The notes under the pieces are model-generated. The model was not told the DNA's origin. It did no database searches and was given only the letters and a program-made list of their open reading frames with translations. Positions 1 to 11,444 of a stretch of DNA of 64,000 nt are shown piece after piece. Source of the stretch: Turnera subulata (lineage: Eukaryota; Streptophyta; Magnoliopsida; Malpighiales; Passifloraceae); contig JAKUCV010004487.1 in NCBI GenBank assembly GCA_028386065.3, positions 33,926-97,925 of the forward strand. Direction: 5' to 3'. The translations under genes were made by a program, and so were the position numbers. Positions within the stretch are counted from its first letter, which is position 1. Each line of letters begins with the position of its first letter.

Positions 1-1339
1 CAACTTCTGTTGGTTCTACTATGGGACTGGGATCTGATCGGTACTTCCTCAACATCGAAACATGGAACACGTTATGAATATGAGATAGCTCTCCAGGTAG
101 GGCCAATTTGTATGCCAAAGGTTCGACCCTTTCCGGGATCTCATAAGGCCCAATATATCTGGGGCATAACTTTCCTTTCTTTCCAAACCTAATTACGCCC
201 TTCCATGGTGCCACCCGGAGGAAAACCTTTTCACCAACTCGGTGCTCCATCTCTCTTTTATGTTTGTCTGCATAACTCTTCTGTCTATCCTGTGCAGCTC
301 ACATGCATTGTTTAACTTTCTGGATTTTGTCAACTGCTTGTTTGACCAAATCCGGACCAACAATCAACCGAAGTCCTTCTTCATCCCAACAGACTGGACT
401 CCTACACTTCCTCCCATAGAGAGCTTCAAATGGTGGCATACCAATGTTGGAGTGATGAACATTATTGTATGCAAACTCCGCCAAAGGTAGATACTTGTCC
501 CAACTCCCACTAAAGTTGAGTGCACAAGCCCTGAGCATGTCCTCCAATGTCTGGATAGTCCTTTCAGACTGTCTGCCCGTTTATGGATGGAAGGAAGTGC
601 TGAAGCTCAACTCAGTACCGAGTGCTTCTTATAGACTCTTCCAAAATCGAGAGGTAAACCTTGGATCTCGATCAGACACTATAGACTTGGGTATACCATG
701 TAGTCTCACGATCTCAGCAACATATTTCCCTGCCAATGTGTCCATAGTATCGGTTTGGCGGATAGGAAGGAAGTGAGTTGTCTTGGTTAATCGGTCGACA
801 ATGACCCAAACGGCATCATGTTTCCTCTGAGTCATCGGTAGGCCTATCATGAAGTCCATCGTGATCATCTCCCACTTCCATTCTGGTACTGTAAGAGATC
901 TCATCTTCCCAGCAGGTGCTTGGTGCTCCGCCTTCACTTGCTAACAGGTGATGCATTTTGCAACGTATTCTGCCACATCTTTCTTCATACAAGGCCACCA
1001 ATAATGGCTCCTCAAATTCTGGTACGTCTTGGTACTTCCTGGATGCATGGCATAAGGGGTCATATGTCCTTCTTCCAGAATCTGGCTACGTAGGTCTCCG
1101 ACTTTGGGTACCCAAAGCCGTTTCCCAAACATTAGTGCACCATCCTCGGCTATATGAAACTTATCTTCTTTTTCGCTACGTACTCCTTCTTTCAGCTTGA
1201 CAAGGTCAGGATCTCCCCCTTGTAGTTCTAGGATCCATCCTCTCAGGTTGGACTTGACATTCATGTGGGCAAGCAAGGCTCTTGTATCATCCATGGTCAA
1301 ATCAGCTCCCGATTTCCTTAGCTCGATGAGTGAGGACAT
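1..1339 (-). pseudogene. pol: integrase, broken into several frames
   Basis: The 1339-941 frame has the integrase H-H-C-C zinc domain (MHPGSTKTYQNLRSHYWW ... CITC). The 937-629 frame has the core start ([23 protein letters not shown]), giving the first two Asp of the D,D-35-E triad. The 547-299 frame has the post-catalytic segment (MLRACALNFSGSWDKYLPLAEFAYNN). Bases 1-298 read as the SH3-like integrase tail (VFLRVAPWKGVIRFG-like). At least three frame changes or stops separate these parts. The chromodomain expected next would lie upstream of base 1 in window coordinates. Confidence 0.9.
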
Positions 1340-2482
1340 CGAGTAAGTAGTGGGTGCTTCTTTCGGCTATCTCCTACTCAAGGCATCAGCTACTACGTTA
1401 GCCTTCCCAGGGTGGTATTCAATAGTACAATCATAATCATTTAGTAGCTCAACCCATCATCTTTGTCGTATGTTAAGCTCTTTTTGAGTCATGATGTACT
1501 AGAGACTTTTTTGTTCGGTGAGGATCCGACACTTCTCTCCAAACAGGTAGTGTCTCCAAATCTTCAAAGCTAGAATCACTGCTGCCATCTCCAGATCATG
1601 TGTTGGGTAATTCGTTTCAAGGGGCCTTAATTGCCTGGAGGCACAAGCAATCACTTGGCCTTCTTGCATAAGCACCGCTCCTAACCCGTGTCCTGAGGCA
1701 TCACAAAACAACACGTACTCCACACCTGGCTTGGGTACCGTTAACACTGGTGCAGTGGTCAGCTTCTTTTTCAGCTCCTCAAAGCTTTTCTGACATTTCA
1801 GACTCCAGGCGAAGGTTTGTTCTTTCCTCAATAGCTTCGTCATTGGACTGGCTATCAAAGAAAAACCTTCAATAAACCTCCGATAGTATCCTGCAAGGCC
1901 AAGAAAACTTCTGACTTCGGTCACATTCTTAGGAGGTTCCCACTCCAGAAAAGCTTTAACTTTGGCGGGATCTACCTTTATTCCATCTTCGCCGACTACA
2001 TGTCCGAGAAAGGAGACTTCTCCAAGCCAAAATTCACACATGCTGAACATGGCATAGAGTTTCTTCTCTCGTAGCCTTTGGAGCACTATCCTTAGATGTT
2101 CTTCATGTTCTTCTTTGTCCTTCAAGTAGATGAGGATGTCGTCGATGATGACCACAACAAACTTGTCAAGGAACTCCTTCAAAACCAAATGCATCAAGCA
2201 CATAAACACTGCTGGTGCATTGGTTAACCCAAACGGTACCACTGTGAATTCAAAGTGGCCATACCGAGTGCGGAATGCAGTCTTTGGTATGTCTTTCTCC
2301 GAAATCTTGACCTGATGGTAGCCTGATCGGAGATCATTCTTGGAAAACATCGTGGCTCCTTGTAGCTGGTCAAAAAGGTCATCAATCCTTGGCAATGGAT
2401 ACTTGTTCTTTACTGTCACCTTGTTCAGTTGCCAATAATCTACACATATCCGCATACTGCCGTCTTTCCTCTTTACGAACAA
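1340..2482 (-). pseudogene. pol: reverse transcriptase and RNase H region
   Basis: The frame at 2482-1499 starts [15 protein letters not shown] and contains the RT palm motif [11 protein letters not shown] (a IDD variant of YXDD), then the thumb and an RNase H start ([15 protein letters not shown]). A stop at about 1499 interrupts RNase H. Homologous sequence resumes in another reading to about 1340 ([19 protein letters not shown]). RT and RNase H would copy element RNA into DNA in the parent. Here the reading is broken and incapable of a full product. Confidence 0.9.
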
Positions 2483-3202
2483 TACTGGTGCACCCTATGG
2501 TGAGGCACAGGGTCTGATGAAACCCATTTCCAGTAGTTCATCCAACTGCTTCTTTAGTTCTTGCAGTTTGGTTGGTGCCATCCGGTACGGTGCCATTGAG
2601 ATGGGAGTAACTCTGGGTACTAGGTTGATGGTGTACTCCACCTCCCTATCAGGAGGCATTCTCAATAAGTCTTCTGGAAACACATCGGGGAACTCTTTCA
2701 CTACAAGAATATCTTCGGGAGTAGAATTTCGAGTTCCTTCGCCTGAGACATGGGTCAACAAGGCATTCGGACCATTTTTCCACATCGCGAAATCTTGAGT
2801 AGCAGAGATACTGCATGTTGTCGCAGCTCTCCTTATACCGGTCAAGAAGATCGGTCGATTTTCTGTGGATACTAGCATCACCTGCTTAGATCGGCAATCC
2901 ACCATTGCTCGAAACCTCGACAACCAATCCATGCCCAAGATTATATCAAATCCTCCCATGTTCATGACAATAAGTTGGGCAGGGAAGGTCTCTTTGCCGT
3001 ATATTAAGGGTACATCCTTACATACATGGTCTAACCTCACTATAATACCTGTAGGTAACCGAACCCTCTTCGGGCGTTCTAGCTTCTCATTTCTACAGTT
3101 ATGTTGCAGGACATAATTCTGAGCTATGAAAGAATGTGTCGCTCCAGGATCTACTAATATATGTGCAGCATTATCGTAAACTGTAAAGGTACCTGCAATC
3201 AC
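2483..3202 (-). pseudogene. pol: retroviral-type aspartic protease and linker to RT
   Basis: The frame at 3202-2495 contains DPGATHSFIA, the D-(S/P)-G-A active-site motif of a retropepsin, and later DIILGMDWLSR, the second conserved block of gypsy proteases. It then runs into the linker that precedes RT (EFPDVFPEDL, PYRMAPTKLQELKKQLDELL). It ends at a stop just before the RT block, so protease and RT are now in separate frames. The parent polyprotein would be cleaved by this domain during particle maturation (known for the family). Confidence 0.88.
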
Positions 3203-3283
3203 TTAAGCTTCATCTGGGTCATCTTCTGTAGTGATCACAAAGGCTCTGGGAACTACTACACTTTGTTTGGCAGCAGATTGCGT

Positions 3284-3770
3284 TCATGTAGCAGAGTTTC
3301 CTCGTCCATGGCCTTGTCCGGAACCTCCAAATCCACTTGGTACACTTGCTACTGAGACTGGAACGGTCTGCGTCGGGGTAGAGTCCTCGGCCCTTCCAAT
3401 CTTCGGGCATCTAAAACGATAGTGCCCCAGCTCGTTGCATTCGAAACACCGAACTGTGGACAAGGGTTTTTTGGTACGGTAATCGCCCGAGGTAGTTCCT
3501 CCGGTTCCAGTCCATCCTCCGGTAGAAGCTCTGCAACTGTTGTTCCATCCACGTCCATATGATGCTGATGAGTTCTGGCCTCGTCTAACTACTGGCGCAC
3601 TGGCCGTGGCCACAAAGGTCTTCTTAATTTGGCTCATAGGGACTGCTGAGGCTGCCCTCTTTCGGGCTTCCTGCGGACTTCTTGCTGGTCTAACCAGGTT
3701 CCTTCGGCCTTTTGAGCATCTTTTACCATGGCCTGGTATCTAGAGTATTCTTTACACCCCATGATTGCTC
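3284..3770 (-). pseudogene. gag: gag C-terminal fragment with CCHC zinc knuckle
   Basis: The minus-strand frame at 3637-3284 carries the zinc knuckle CFECNELGHYRFRCP (C-X2-C-X4-H-X4-C), the nucleic-acid-binding motif of retrotransposon Gag. Glycine- and serine-rich sequence surrounds it, as is usual for the Gag tail. Bases 3640-3770 translate, after an in-frame stop, into a CKEYSRYQAMVKDAQK-like stretch that continues Gag upstream. The reading breaks off at about 3775 where the LTR fragment starts. It cannot give a functional Gag. Confidence 0.85.
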
Positions 3771-3775
3771 TGATG

Positions 3776-4882
3776 TCGGGATTTTAATGTGGTTTTGGTA
3801 TGATTTTTCTTAAAAGGTTTTAATATATAATCAATCAGTTAAGGAATGATTTAGAGGAGTAATAATTAAGTAATGGAGTGATTCTGGGTTGATTAGGGGT
3901 TGATTACATTGTAGGATCAAATCAGAGCTGAATTAGGGTGATTGGGGCTCGAAAAGGGAAAGAACGGGTGACACGCAGGGTGACCGCGGTCCTCTCGCAA
4001 CGACCACCGGGTGCCGGCGGACATCCACACAAAATCTCCGATTTTTTTTCTAATTCGATCCTATGCGGTTTTGGACCAGATTTTCGGGCATAATCTTCAC
4101 CATTAAGCAGGTCCACGCTCCTAGGCTTCCCAGAAAACTGTAAATAGGACCCCTCACACACATTTTAAGGGACACACATTATTCTTCACATATACACTCA
4201 TAAGCTTTATTGCTTGGAGAAACTCTGTCTCTCCAAGTTTAGGAATATATTCTTGGGCAGAAACTCTAGAGATTTTTCGTGGGGAGCATCAGCCATAGTC
4301 CAGCACGGAGGAATCAAGAAGGGCATCAACTATTGACCTAAGAAGTAGCAAGAAGGTGGGTGGAGAACACAACCCAACACAAGGAGCTAGGGGAGGGCTA
4401 CAAGAGGTAACACTAAACCCTTTTTGATTGATTTTTGCTGACTATATGAGGATGCTTTTGATGATATAAGTGGCAACTTAATGCCATGTTTAGAACTACG
4501 CAGCTTTGACCCCGGTCACATGGGTACGTAGATAGTCTCGATTTTATAACAGGATGCAAGCCAAATCTTCTCCTCCCCCCCCTTTCTTTTATTTTCCACA
4601 TTTGCACACCTTCACAAGGCACACTTGTACTCTTCAATTGTACAAGGTCTCGACCCAACATGGATGGGTGCCTAGCACCTTCCCTTCCGTGACGAACCCC
4701 CGATCCCATGTCTTTGGTTCGCTATGATCATGTTGCCTAAAGGAGTCATACAAAGGTTTTTTCCAATTTTTGTCCTTAATAAAATTTGGATGGTGACTCC
4801 ATTGTCATGGGATTGAACCAAGGAAAAAAGTGAAAAGGAATAGGTGAGAGGGCCCAAGTAATTTTGTGGTCGGGTTCTCACA
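3776..4882 (+). mobile_element. 5'-truncated LTR, related to the solo LTR at 5023-6829
   Basis: This stretch aligns by eye with the last two thirds of the LTR at 5023-6829. Shared blocks include TCTAATTCGATCCTA plus GGTTTTGG near 4050 and 5790, a GGATGGGTGCCTA block near 4662 and 6618, and a TTTGGTTCGC block near 4714 and 6670. It ends in GGGTTCTCACA at 4882, the same terminus as the other LTR. The 5' end is lost where it meets gag at about 3775. The type resembles Ogre/Tat or Athila LTRs of plants (tentative). No coding capacity. Confidence 0.7.
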
Positions 4883-5022
4883 TTCCTCCTAAATCCTATG
4901 GGTACATCCACTACTCAAGGCTCCCGCTTGAGATTTCTCAAATCCACTATATATGGTTTCTTCAAAGTTGAAACCCAACCTTATACAATCCTAGGATTTT
5001 AAAGGCTCAAGCTACAACTTAT
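4883..5022 (-). repeat. SIRE/copia-like LTR remnant, right-hand piece (minus sense)
   Basis: The reverse complement contains GAGCCTTGAGTAGTGGATGT followed by an ATAGGATTTAGGAGG-like block. This matches the plus-strand remnant at 10860-10915. The GAGTAGTGGACGTA-type block is characteristic of SIRE/Maximus copia LTRs in plants (family knowledge from memory). Its continuation is found at 6830-7150, on the other side of the solo LTR, so the two pieces were once contiguous. Confidence 0.55.
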
Positions 5023-6829
5023 TGTGAACACCCAAATTTGACCCACAAATATTCTTCTAATTTGAATTTTGAACATGCTTGAGCTTTAGGATTAATGAGA
5101 TGATTTGGTCTCTGGTTAGTGCATGGCAAGAATTTAATTTAGTAGAATAAATCTGTTTTGGTAAATTTAACCTTTATGTGTTTGAACTCTAGAATTATTG
5201 AGATTATTTAATCTTAGGATAAAAATATGTTAAGGTCTGAATGCACTAAAATATATTATTTCATTGCTTGGGCCTTATTATTTAATTTTAACCTAATTAT
5301 AATGAGGTGATTTATTTTTGGGTTAGGAATGAATTTAAGAGTCCAAGTTAATCAGATATAATTTTTCCCGAGTTGAATAGCCCATATACACATTACTTGC
5401 AGACTAATTTTAGCTCTAATTTTTGTGGAAAAATCAGAGTTAAATCATCCTTAAATGGTAAATATTTTTTGAACTTAATTTTGCATAAAATGGGGGAGTT
5501 AATGTGAATCAATCAGTTAGGAGATGATTAGGGGGAGTACTAATCAAGAAAAGAGGATTTTTTGGGTTGATTACACAGTTAGATCAAATCACGGCATAAT
5601 TAAGGGGATAGGGGACCGAAAAAAGGAAAGAATGCGTGAAACCGGAAGAGCCGGGTGGTCATCTCGGGATGAACCCCAGCTTCTGGCAGTCATGGAGTGA
5701 TGACCCCCGGGCCTGGCTGTCATCCAAGAGATGACTGTTGGGCCTGGCGGTCATGGGTGCCCAGAAACTGATTTTTTGCCAGATATTGTTTCTAATTCGA
5801 TCCTACTCGGTTTTGGCCCAGATTTTCGGCCAAAATATTGACCATTAAGAGGTGTGCGACCTCTGTACACCCCAGAACTCTATAAATAGGTCCACTAATT
5901 CACATTCAAGGGGATCAATCTCTATTTACGCACACACCCCCACAAGCTTTGTTTGCTTGGAGAAATTCTACTTCTCCAAGCCTAGAAACATTTCTATAGG
6001 CAGAAAATCTGAAGAAATGTCGTGGAAAAGCATCAAGAAAGAAGCCAACAAGAGGAGATTAAGAGGAGGAAGCAATCAAAAGCAATCTAGGAACCAAGAA
6101 GGTGGACAATCCGAGTAGAGGGACCTGACGCGAGTAGTCTCAGAAAATAATTCATATCTCGAGTTCTAGAACTTGGATTGCTGTGATCTTAGACTCTCTG
6201 GAAAGCTAAGAAGGAGACCTACAAAGTTTCTGTAGATTGAATACTGAATCGGCCATTTTCGTTGTGCAAAATCCAGAAGAATACAACCCACACATTCTGT
6301 GCAACAACCGAGAAAAGTGTTCTAATCCCTTATTGTGAGTCTTACTGATTGCTATTTGTTGATGAACTCGTGTTGCTGAATGATGTTTTGTGGATGATGT
6401 GAGTGTTTTGATGCCATGACGAGAACTACATGGGCTTTGAACCAGGTCGCCGGGGTACGTAGGTGGTCTCTTGTGGTGGAGACTCAAGCCCAAATTTTTT
6501 TACTTTCCTTTTTGTTTCAGTTTTATTTTATTATTATGTGATTTGTTTTCAACACTATGCACACTTGCACAAGGCATACTTATGTTCTTCAATTGCACAA
6601 AATTTCGCCCCAACACGGATGGGTGCCTAACACCTTCCCATCCGTGACGAATCCCCGGGTCCAGCATCTTTGGTTCGCTCATCGATTGCCTAAATGAAGT
6701 CATGAAAAGGTTTTTCTCGAATTTTCCAAAATTCGAGTGGAGACTCCAAAGATGTTGGATGACAGTTAGGAGGAAGGTGTAAAGGAATAGGTGAGGAGGC
6801 CCAAGTGATTTTGGGTTGGGTTCTCACAC
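5023..6829 (+). mobile_element. solo LTR, probable Ty3/gypsy, with 4-of-5 bp target duplication
   Basis: It starts TGTGAACACCC and ends GGGTTCTCACA, giving TG...CA ends with short inverted complementarity. Flanking pentamers are CTTAT (5018-5022) and CCTAT (6830-6834), which match at four of five bases. Both flanks belong to one older SIRE-like LTR, which supports a genuine insertion. A CTATAAATAGG TATA-type block at 5879-5889 marks the probable LTR promoter and plus orientation. An imperfect 30-bp tandem repeat (CTGGCNGTCAT units at 5683, 5713 and 5744) lies in the U3-like part. No internal region or second matching terminus flanks it, so it is read as the product of LTR-LTR recombination. 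Confidence 0.72.
5879..5889 (+). promoter_or_regulatory. TATA box of the solo LTR
   Basis: CTATAAATAGG is a strong plant TATA consensus match within the solo LTR. The related LTR has CTGTAAATAGG at about 4138-4148, a weakened version. Its position within the LTR fits the U3/R boundary of a plus-strand element (inference). Confidence 0.5.
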
Positions 6830-7150
6830 CTATCACTCACCCAAAGCATCCCAAGCCTTTATTGCAAAAAATCCCAAGTAAGAATAACCCAAACCTCAAT
6901 CAAGAATCAATTTCAAGAACTCACAAGAGTGACTCACTCTTGTTTACAAATCAAGCTCAAAATGTCACAATGGTAATCTAAGCACTTTTTTGCAAGCTAA
7001 AGAGAGTAATCAAATGTTCTAATCCCTTGCCTTAAGTCTAATTTGATGAAAGAGGAGTCCTTTTGTACTTGCCCACAAGTGTGTCTAACGGTCATATTTT
7101 TCAAAAGCTAAACAACTTGTTAGGACATTCCTGCTAGTCTAATTGTGTGT
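6830..7150 (-). repeat. SIRE/copia-like LTR remnant, left-hand piece (minus sense)
   Basis: The reverse complement reads into TGAGCTTGATTTGTAAAC and AGAGTGAGTCACTCTTG, which resemble TGAGCTTGATATTGTAAAC and AGAGTGAGTTACTCTT on the plus strand at 10588-10617. With 4883-5022 it forms one LTR remnant, split by the solo LTR. The outer limit near 7150 is approximate. Confidence 0.5.
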
Positions 7151-9050
7151 GAGCAGACTTGCAAAATTTTTCCTGCACCTCTTTCAGTTTTTCTTATTGT
7201 TTCTCCAACCTTCTAAAAACACAGCTCTCATTTGAAAAAGACAAAGAAACGGCTCCATAGCCTTTGGTTGGTGGCATTTTGATGGTTGTTTTGACACCTA
7301 ATCTTGAAGTTCCACATATACCTTCTCTTTTTGGAATACCATCTTCCTAAACCATCAAAGTGCATTTATTTGTATTTGAAACAAAACAAAGCAATGGTAA
7401 TATGGATTTACTTTCGATAGGAAAACAAGGGATAAGGATGGAGATAAGGAAATGGAGGAGAAGAGGAGAAAGAGATAAGAGCTAAGAGCTAAACGATTTT
7501 CATTCTCCTTTGTCTGTTTCTAAAGTACACTCCCAAACTAGAAGACCAAGCATGGTACACCACTTAAAATTAGTTGGGAGGGAAAACCAAAAAAAAAAGG
7601 CCATAGGCCAAATAATTCAAACCTTGACCGAAAAACGTTTTGAAGTCTAATAAAGAAATACAGAGACGGGCCTAATGTATATATAGTTTTCAATTTAATT
7701 CTTAGTGGTATATATAGTTTAAGTTATAATGTGAATAAAATTTTTTATGTCTTCACCTTTTTCATCAATTTTAAATTTCTTTTGATTTAGTTTCTATATT
7801 AAATTACTTATTCACATATGCTAATAATTTTTTCCTTTTATATATAATTTCTATTATGTATTTTCTATTAATTTTTTACGAGATATATTTTTTTTAAAAG
7901 GTTAATTTTGAATATGTGTTCATCATGTTTCTTCTTTCTATATATATAAATTCAATTTATTTTAATATATATTATTTAATTAAATACATTTTACATTTTT
8001 TATTTACTTGTAATCATTTTTCACGCATCATTTTCCTCTTTACTTCTATTGATGACTTAATTAAAAACTTTACTTTCTATAAGTCAAAATTTTTTTATTG
8101 TTTTACAAAATTTATACAAATTTTGTCTTTTTTATATCTTCATTTTTAACTTAAATTTTTATTTATTTATTTATTAAACTTCTAGATCTAGTATTTTAAA
8201 AGTTAATGTAGTATAATAATTTGTTTAAAGAACTTTATAAAATTATTATATGAAGATAGATATTCTACTGACTTCTTTATCACCATCTTCACACTTTAGA
8301 ATTTAGTTTATCTACAATTTTTTTATAATAATTTATAGTTGTTCCCTTGCATTTCCCTTGCATTTGGCAAATTAGGAACGGTGGCTGAATTTGGTTTGGA
8401 CTTCGTTTCGCTCCCTATAAAACGTTTGTTTCGGCTCTCATCAAAGCTTTGGGCTTTTTTTTTCTTAGGCCCTCCTTTTAAAACAAAAAAACCCAGAACT
8501 GGACTTATTTGTTTTAGTGAACCTTTTTTATATATGTATATGACACTAAAAATTCAAAAGTTAGAAGGAATTATAATTGAAACGAAGTTCATATTTCCAG
8601 CCCATTAGTGAAACGCATCGTTTTCTTAAATTTGAGCTCCTTCAAAAATATCATTTGTTGGCTGTGGTGGAGCATTTTATAACCATTGCACCAACTTCTG
8701 TATTCAATGAAGTAACACCCGCAAGTTGGTTGCTGTAAAAGAAGCACTTGCACTTTGTCACTATTTATCCTCTACTTCAAAGTTTTATTGTTTTTCTTTA
8801 CACAAAATCCAAATTGGAAATTAGTACAGAAAACGAGCCTCTATTAACTATTTGCAAGATGGAGCACAACATATATAGATTTATGGCTACTTTCATCCAT
8901 CAAGAAAAGCTAAAGGAGTTGTACTTTAAGTTAGTCTGTTTTCTATTCTTCCAATCAAAGGGCTTCAAGAACCTACAAAGGAGGAATTTATGGATATTTT
9001 TCTGACATATTATCACAAGGAGACAAGTAAAGAAGTAAAGAAGGGCTGAG
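7151..9050. other. AT-rich intergenic DNA, no gene seen
   Basis: There is no reading frame with recognisable domain content. Bases 7680-8340 are especially AT-rich with many poly-A/T and TATATA runs. Short open stretches at 7916-8149, 8339-8608 and 8748-9005 have low-complexity composition typical of chance frames in AT-rich DNA. Confidence 0.6.
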
Positions 9051-10559
9051 ATTCAAACAGTTAGTTGTGGAGAAAAAGACCAAAAACATTCCAGAGCAAA
9101 TTCGTATAGGAGTCTTCTATACCAATATGTCAAAAGACAAATCTATCTTAGGGGTCTTTTGTTATTAAGTACCTACTTGGATTTGAGGCTTATAAATAGA
9201 CTTCTTATCATCATTTAGTGGCTAGAGCAATTGATTACAAGTGAGAAAAAGATTTTGCTAAGTGCTTATTGTGCATGAAATTATATATATTTTACAATAT
9301 GCACTGCAGTCTTTTGGTCTTGCATTTAGCATTTACCCATATATTTAGTTAGTAAAACCATTTCTCTACTCTCCTTACTCTTGGTTACTTTCAGGTGCAA
9401 TTAGTTCCTTTTTGGAGGAGATTTGACGATTTTTACCCAAAACCAGTGAGGCACTGCAAGGTACTCTGTTCCAGCACAAATTGCATGCCTGATAGCGCCC
9501 CTACAGCGGGCACTATGTCAAGTCCTTATTTTTATTAGGGTTTGTGCTTATTTTCCAGGAGTTTAAACAGAGAATGCACCTAGACACTCCCAGAAAGGAA
9601 AGAAGATATAGAAGTATAATTAAAGACGAATTCTTGAAGCTAAAGTCTAGGAATTTCATTCCAAATCATACACGCAGTGGTGGTATCTTTTAGGAATTTA
9701 ACCCTAGATATAAAAGCAAGGTTTTCTCACGAAATATATAACTTTTGGAGGAGGAAATCACGAAATTGGCAGAGAAGAAAGTGGACTTCTTGAGTCGGCT
9801 TTTTATTTTTATTAGTAAGATGTCGATTAGGATTTCTAACTTTATTTCCTCTTCTTTCATGAACTAATTTCTCTATCTAGGTTTATAGAATGTAGCTACT
9901 ATTTTGATGTTTGATTAATAATTCAGATTTGGTTTTCTATTACTCATTATACCTTGAAATGTTTACAAAGAGCTTAACATCACTAGTGGCTTGATCGGCT
10001 TCTAGGGCTATTTTAGAAGACTTGGTGACGAACTGAGAGATGAAGCTAAGAACTCAGAATATTCTATAACAAATCTCTATCCTACTGATCACCGAGAGGC
10101 ACTTTAGGTTAGTTGAGGGTAACAGCACCCAGCACAGCGACACTGCACCCTAGGATAGGCATCACTAGCGAAAGCAGAATGTTCAGGACTAGGTTAGATC
10201 TACAATAACAACGGTAGCAGGTTCTAGATAATTTAGGTTGGGTAGCCTTTCAAGGTGGACGAATTTATTTACCAAGTTATTGAATTATTATTGAACAGCT
10301 AGGCAGTAGTAAACCTCGGGCAACCTAGGTTCCCACCCACTTGAGTTTCTTCCTTGAAATCGATATCATCACTTTACTTTCTATTATTTATTTTATTATT
10401 TTGAAATACTATTTTGTCATCACAACTTTAATTTATTTTATTTGTTATTTCCTAGTCTAATCAATTGATTTCTAAGGACAGTGTTGTCGCGCAGTCCCTG
10501 TGATTCGACTTTGTTACGACAGCAGGCTATACACGTGCAGTGTTTGGTGCGAACAGTGC
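9051..10559. other. non-coding, possibly retroelement-derived
   Basis: No coding sequence is visible. A TATAAATAG block at 9191-9199 and the CCCTGTGATTCGACTTTG block with ACACGTGCAG near 10497-10540 resemble untranslated parts of plant gypsy elements (weak impression, from memory). I could not find paired LTRs or target duplications. Confidence 0.35.
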
Positions 10560-11000
10560 ATTTTAACCTTGAGAGATCTTTGAGCTTGATATTGTAAACA
10601 AAGAGTGAGTTACTCTTTATATTGGGTTGAGTTAGGTTTAAAACTTGAGTCTTTGAAAAAGCTTTGGGTATAGGTTGGAGAGTTGAGCCTTAGAAAAACT
10701 CTTGTATAAGTTTGGATTTAGCCTTTGTAAAAGCCTAAGTTAGAGAGTGAGCTTTGAAAAAACTCTTGTAAAGGTTTTAGCTTAATTCTTTGAAAAAGCT
10801 TGGTTGTACGAAGTTGAACTTCACATTGGAAGAAGTCAAATAGTGGATTTGGAAAATTTCAAAGGGGAGCCTTGAGTAGTGGACGTAATCATAAGATTTA
10901 GGGGGATCCTCTCTAAATTGGTGTGTTTGTGGATATGTGTGTTTGCTCACCATTCTCTTTCCACCTCTCTTGTGTTCTTAGTTAAACTCATAATTTGTGT
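10560..11000 (+). repeat. SIRE/copia-like LTR remnant, plus sense
   Basis: It shares several blocks with the reverse complement of 4883-5022 plus 6830-7150: TGAGCTTGAT near 10588, an AGTGGATTTG block near 10848, and GAGCCTTGAGTAGTGGACGT near 10866. The copies are strongly diverged and inverted relative to each other. Neither has a clear target duplication. Limits are approximate. Confidence 0.5.
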
Positions 11001-11095
11001 AATAGTCTATTTTCTTGAATGTTGTTTTAAAAGCTAATTCAACACCCCCAAGACGAATTTATCCTGTCAAAATCTAAGTTTCTTTAGCCTGATAT

Positions 11096-11444
11096 AAAAT
11101 TATTCTATCAAAATTGTTTCATAAAAACCTAGTCCACAAAATTGAATAAATTTATTAATTATATATATAATTGAGTCAATTATGGCATTGGCTCTTAAAA
11201 TTTTAAGATTTGGGGGGTAAATGTAAATAACCAAAAAACATCACACCTTTTCTTATCGCCAATAATAAAATGTTAATTACAAGTTTTTATTAGGTTTTTA
11301 GGCTCATGAAATTATCCTGTGAAAATTGTATCATAAAAATCTAACGCTAAAATCTCAGATCTACAAAATTTAATTAATCTATTAATTAGATATATAAATA
11401 ATTGAGTCAGTTACGTTATTCGATCTTAAAATTTTGAGATTATA
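11096..11444. repeat. diverged direct repeat, two copies
   Basis: Bases 11096-11213 and 11309-11444 share ordered blocks: AATTATTC/CTATC..AAAATTGT, CATAAAAA.CTA, TTATTAATTA, TATA.ATTGAGTCA.TTA and TCTTAAAATTTT. The spacing is about 213 bp. No coding potential is seen; the origin is unknown. Confidence 0.55.

Larger units (their letters stand above)
1..3775 (-). mobile_element. Ty3/gypsy chromovirus fragment, decayed, both ends missing
   Basis: Read on the minus strand, the order is gag zinc knuckle, protease, reverse transcriptase, RNase H, integrase zinc domain, integrase core and integrase C-terminal region. This is the Ty3/gypsy order. Products closely resemble those of the element at 19139-30194, which suggests the same Tekay/Del-like chromovirus lineage (inference). 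Coding is broken into many frames. The gag N-terminus is cut off at about 3775, where unrelated LTR sequence begins. The 3' end, including the chromodomain and LTR, lies beyond base 1. No LTR or target duplication is visible, so it is an old remnant. Confidence 0.93.

Noticed and set aside
4883..5022. A very small element with LTRs at 3776-4882 and 5023-6829 and a 140-bp internal region
   Set aside because: The 140 bp continues across the second LTR at 6830 and matches the remnant at 10560-11000, so it is older host sequence, not an internal region.
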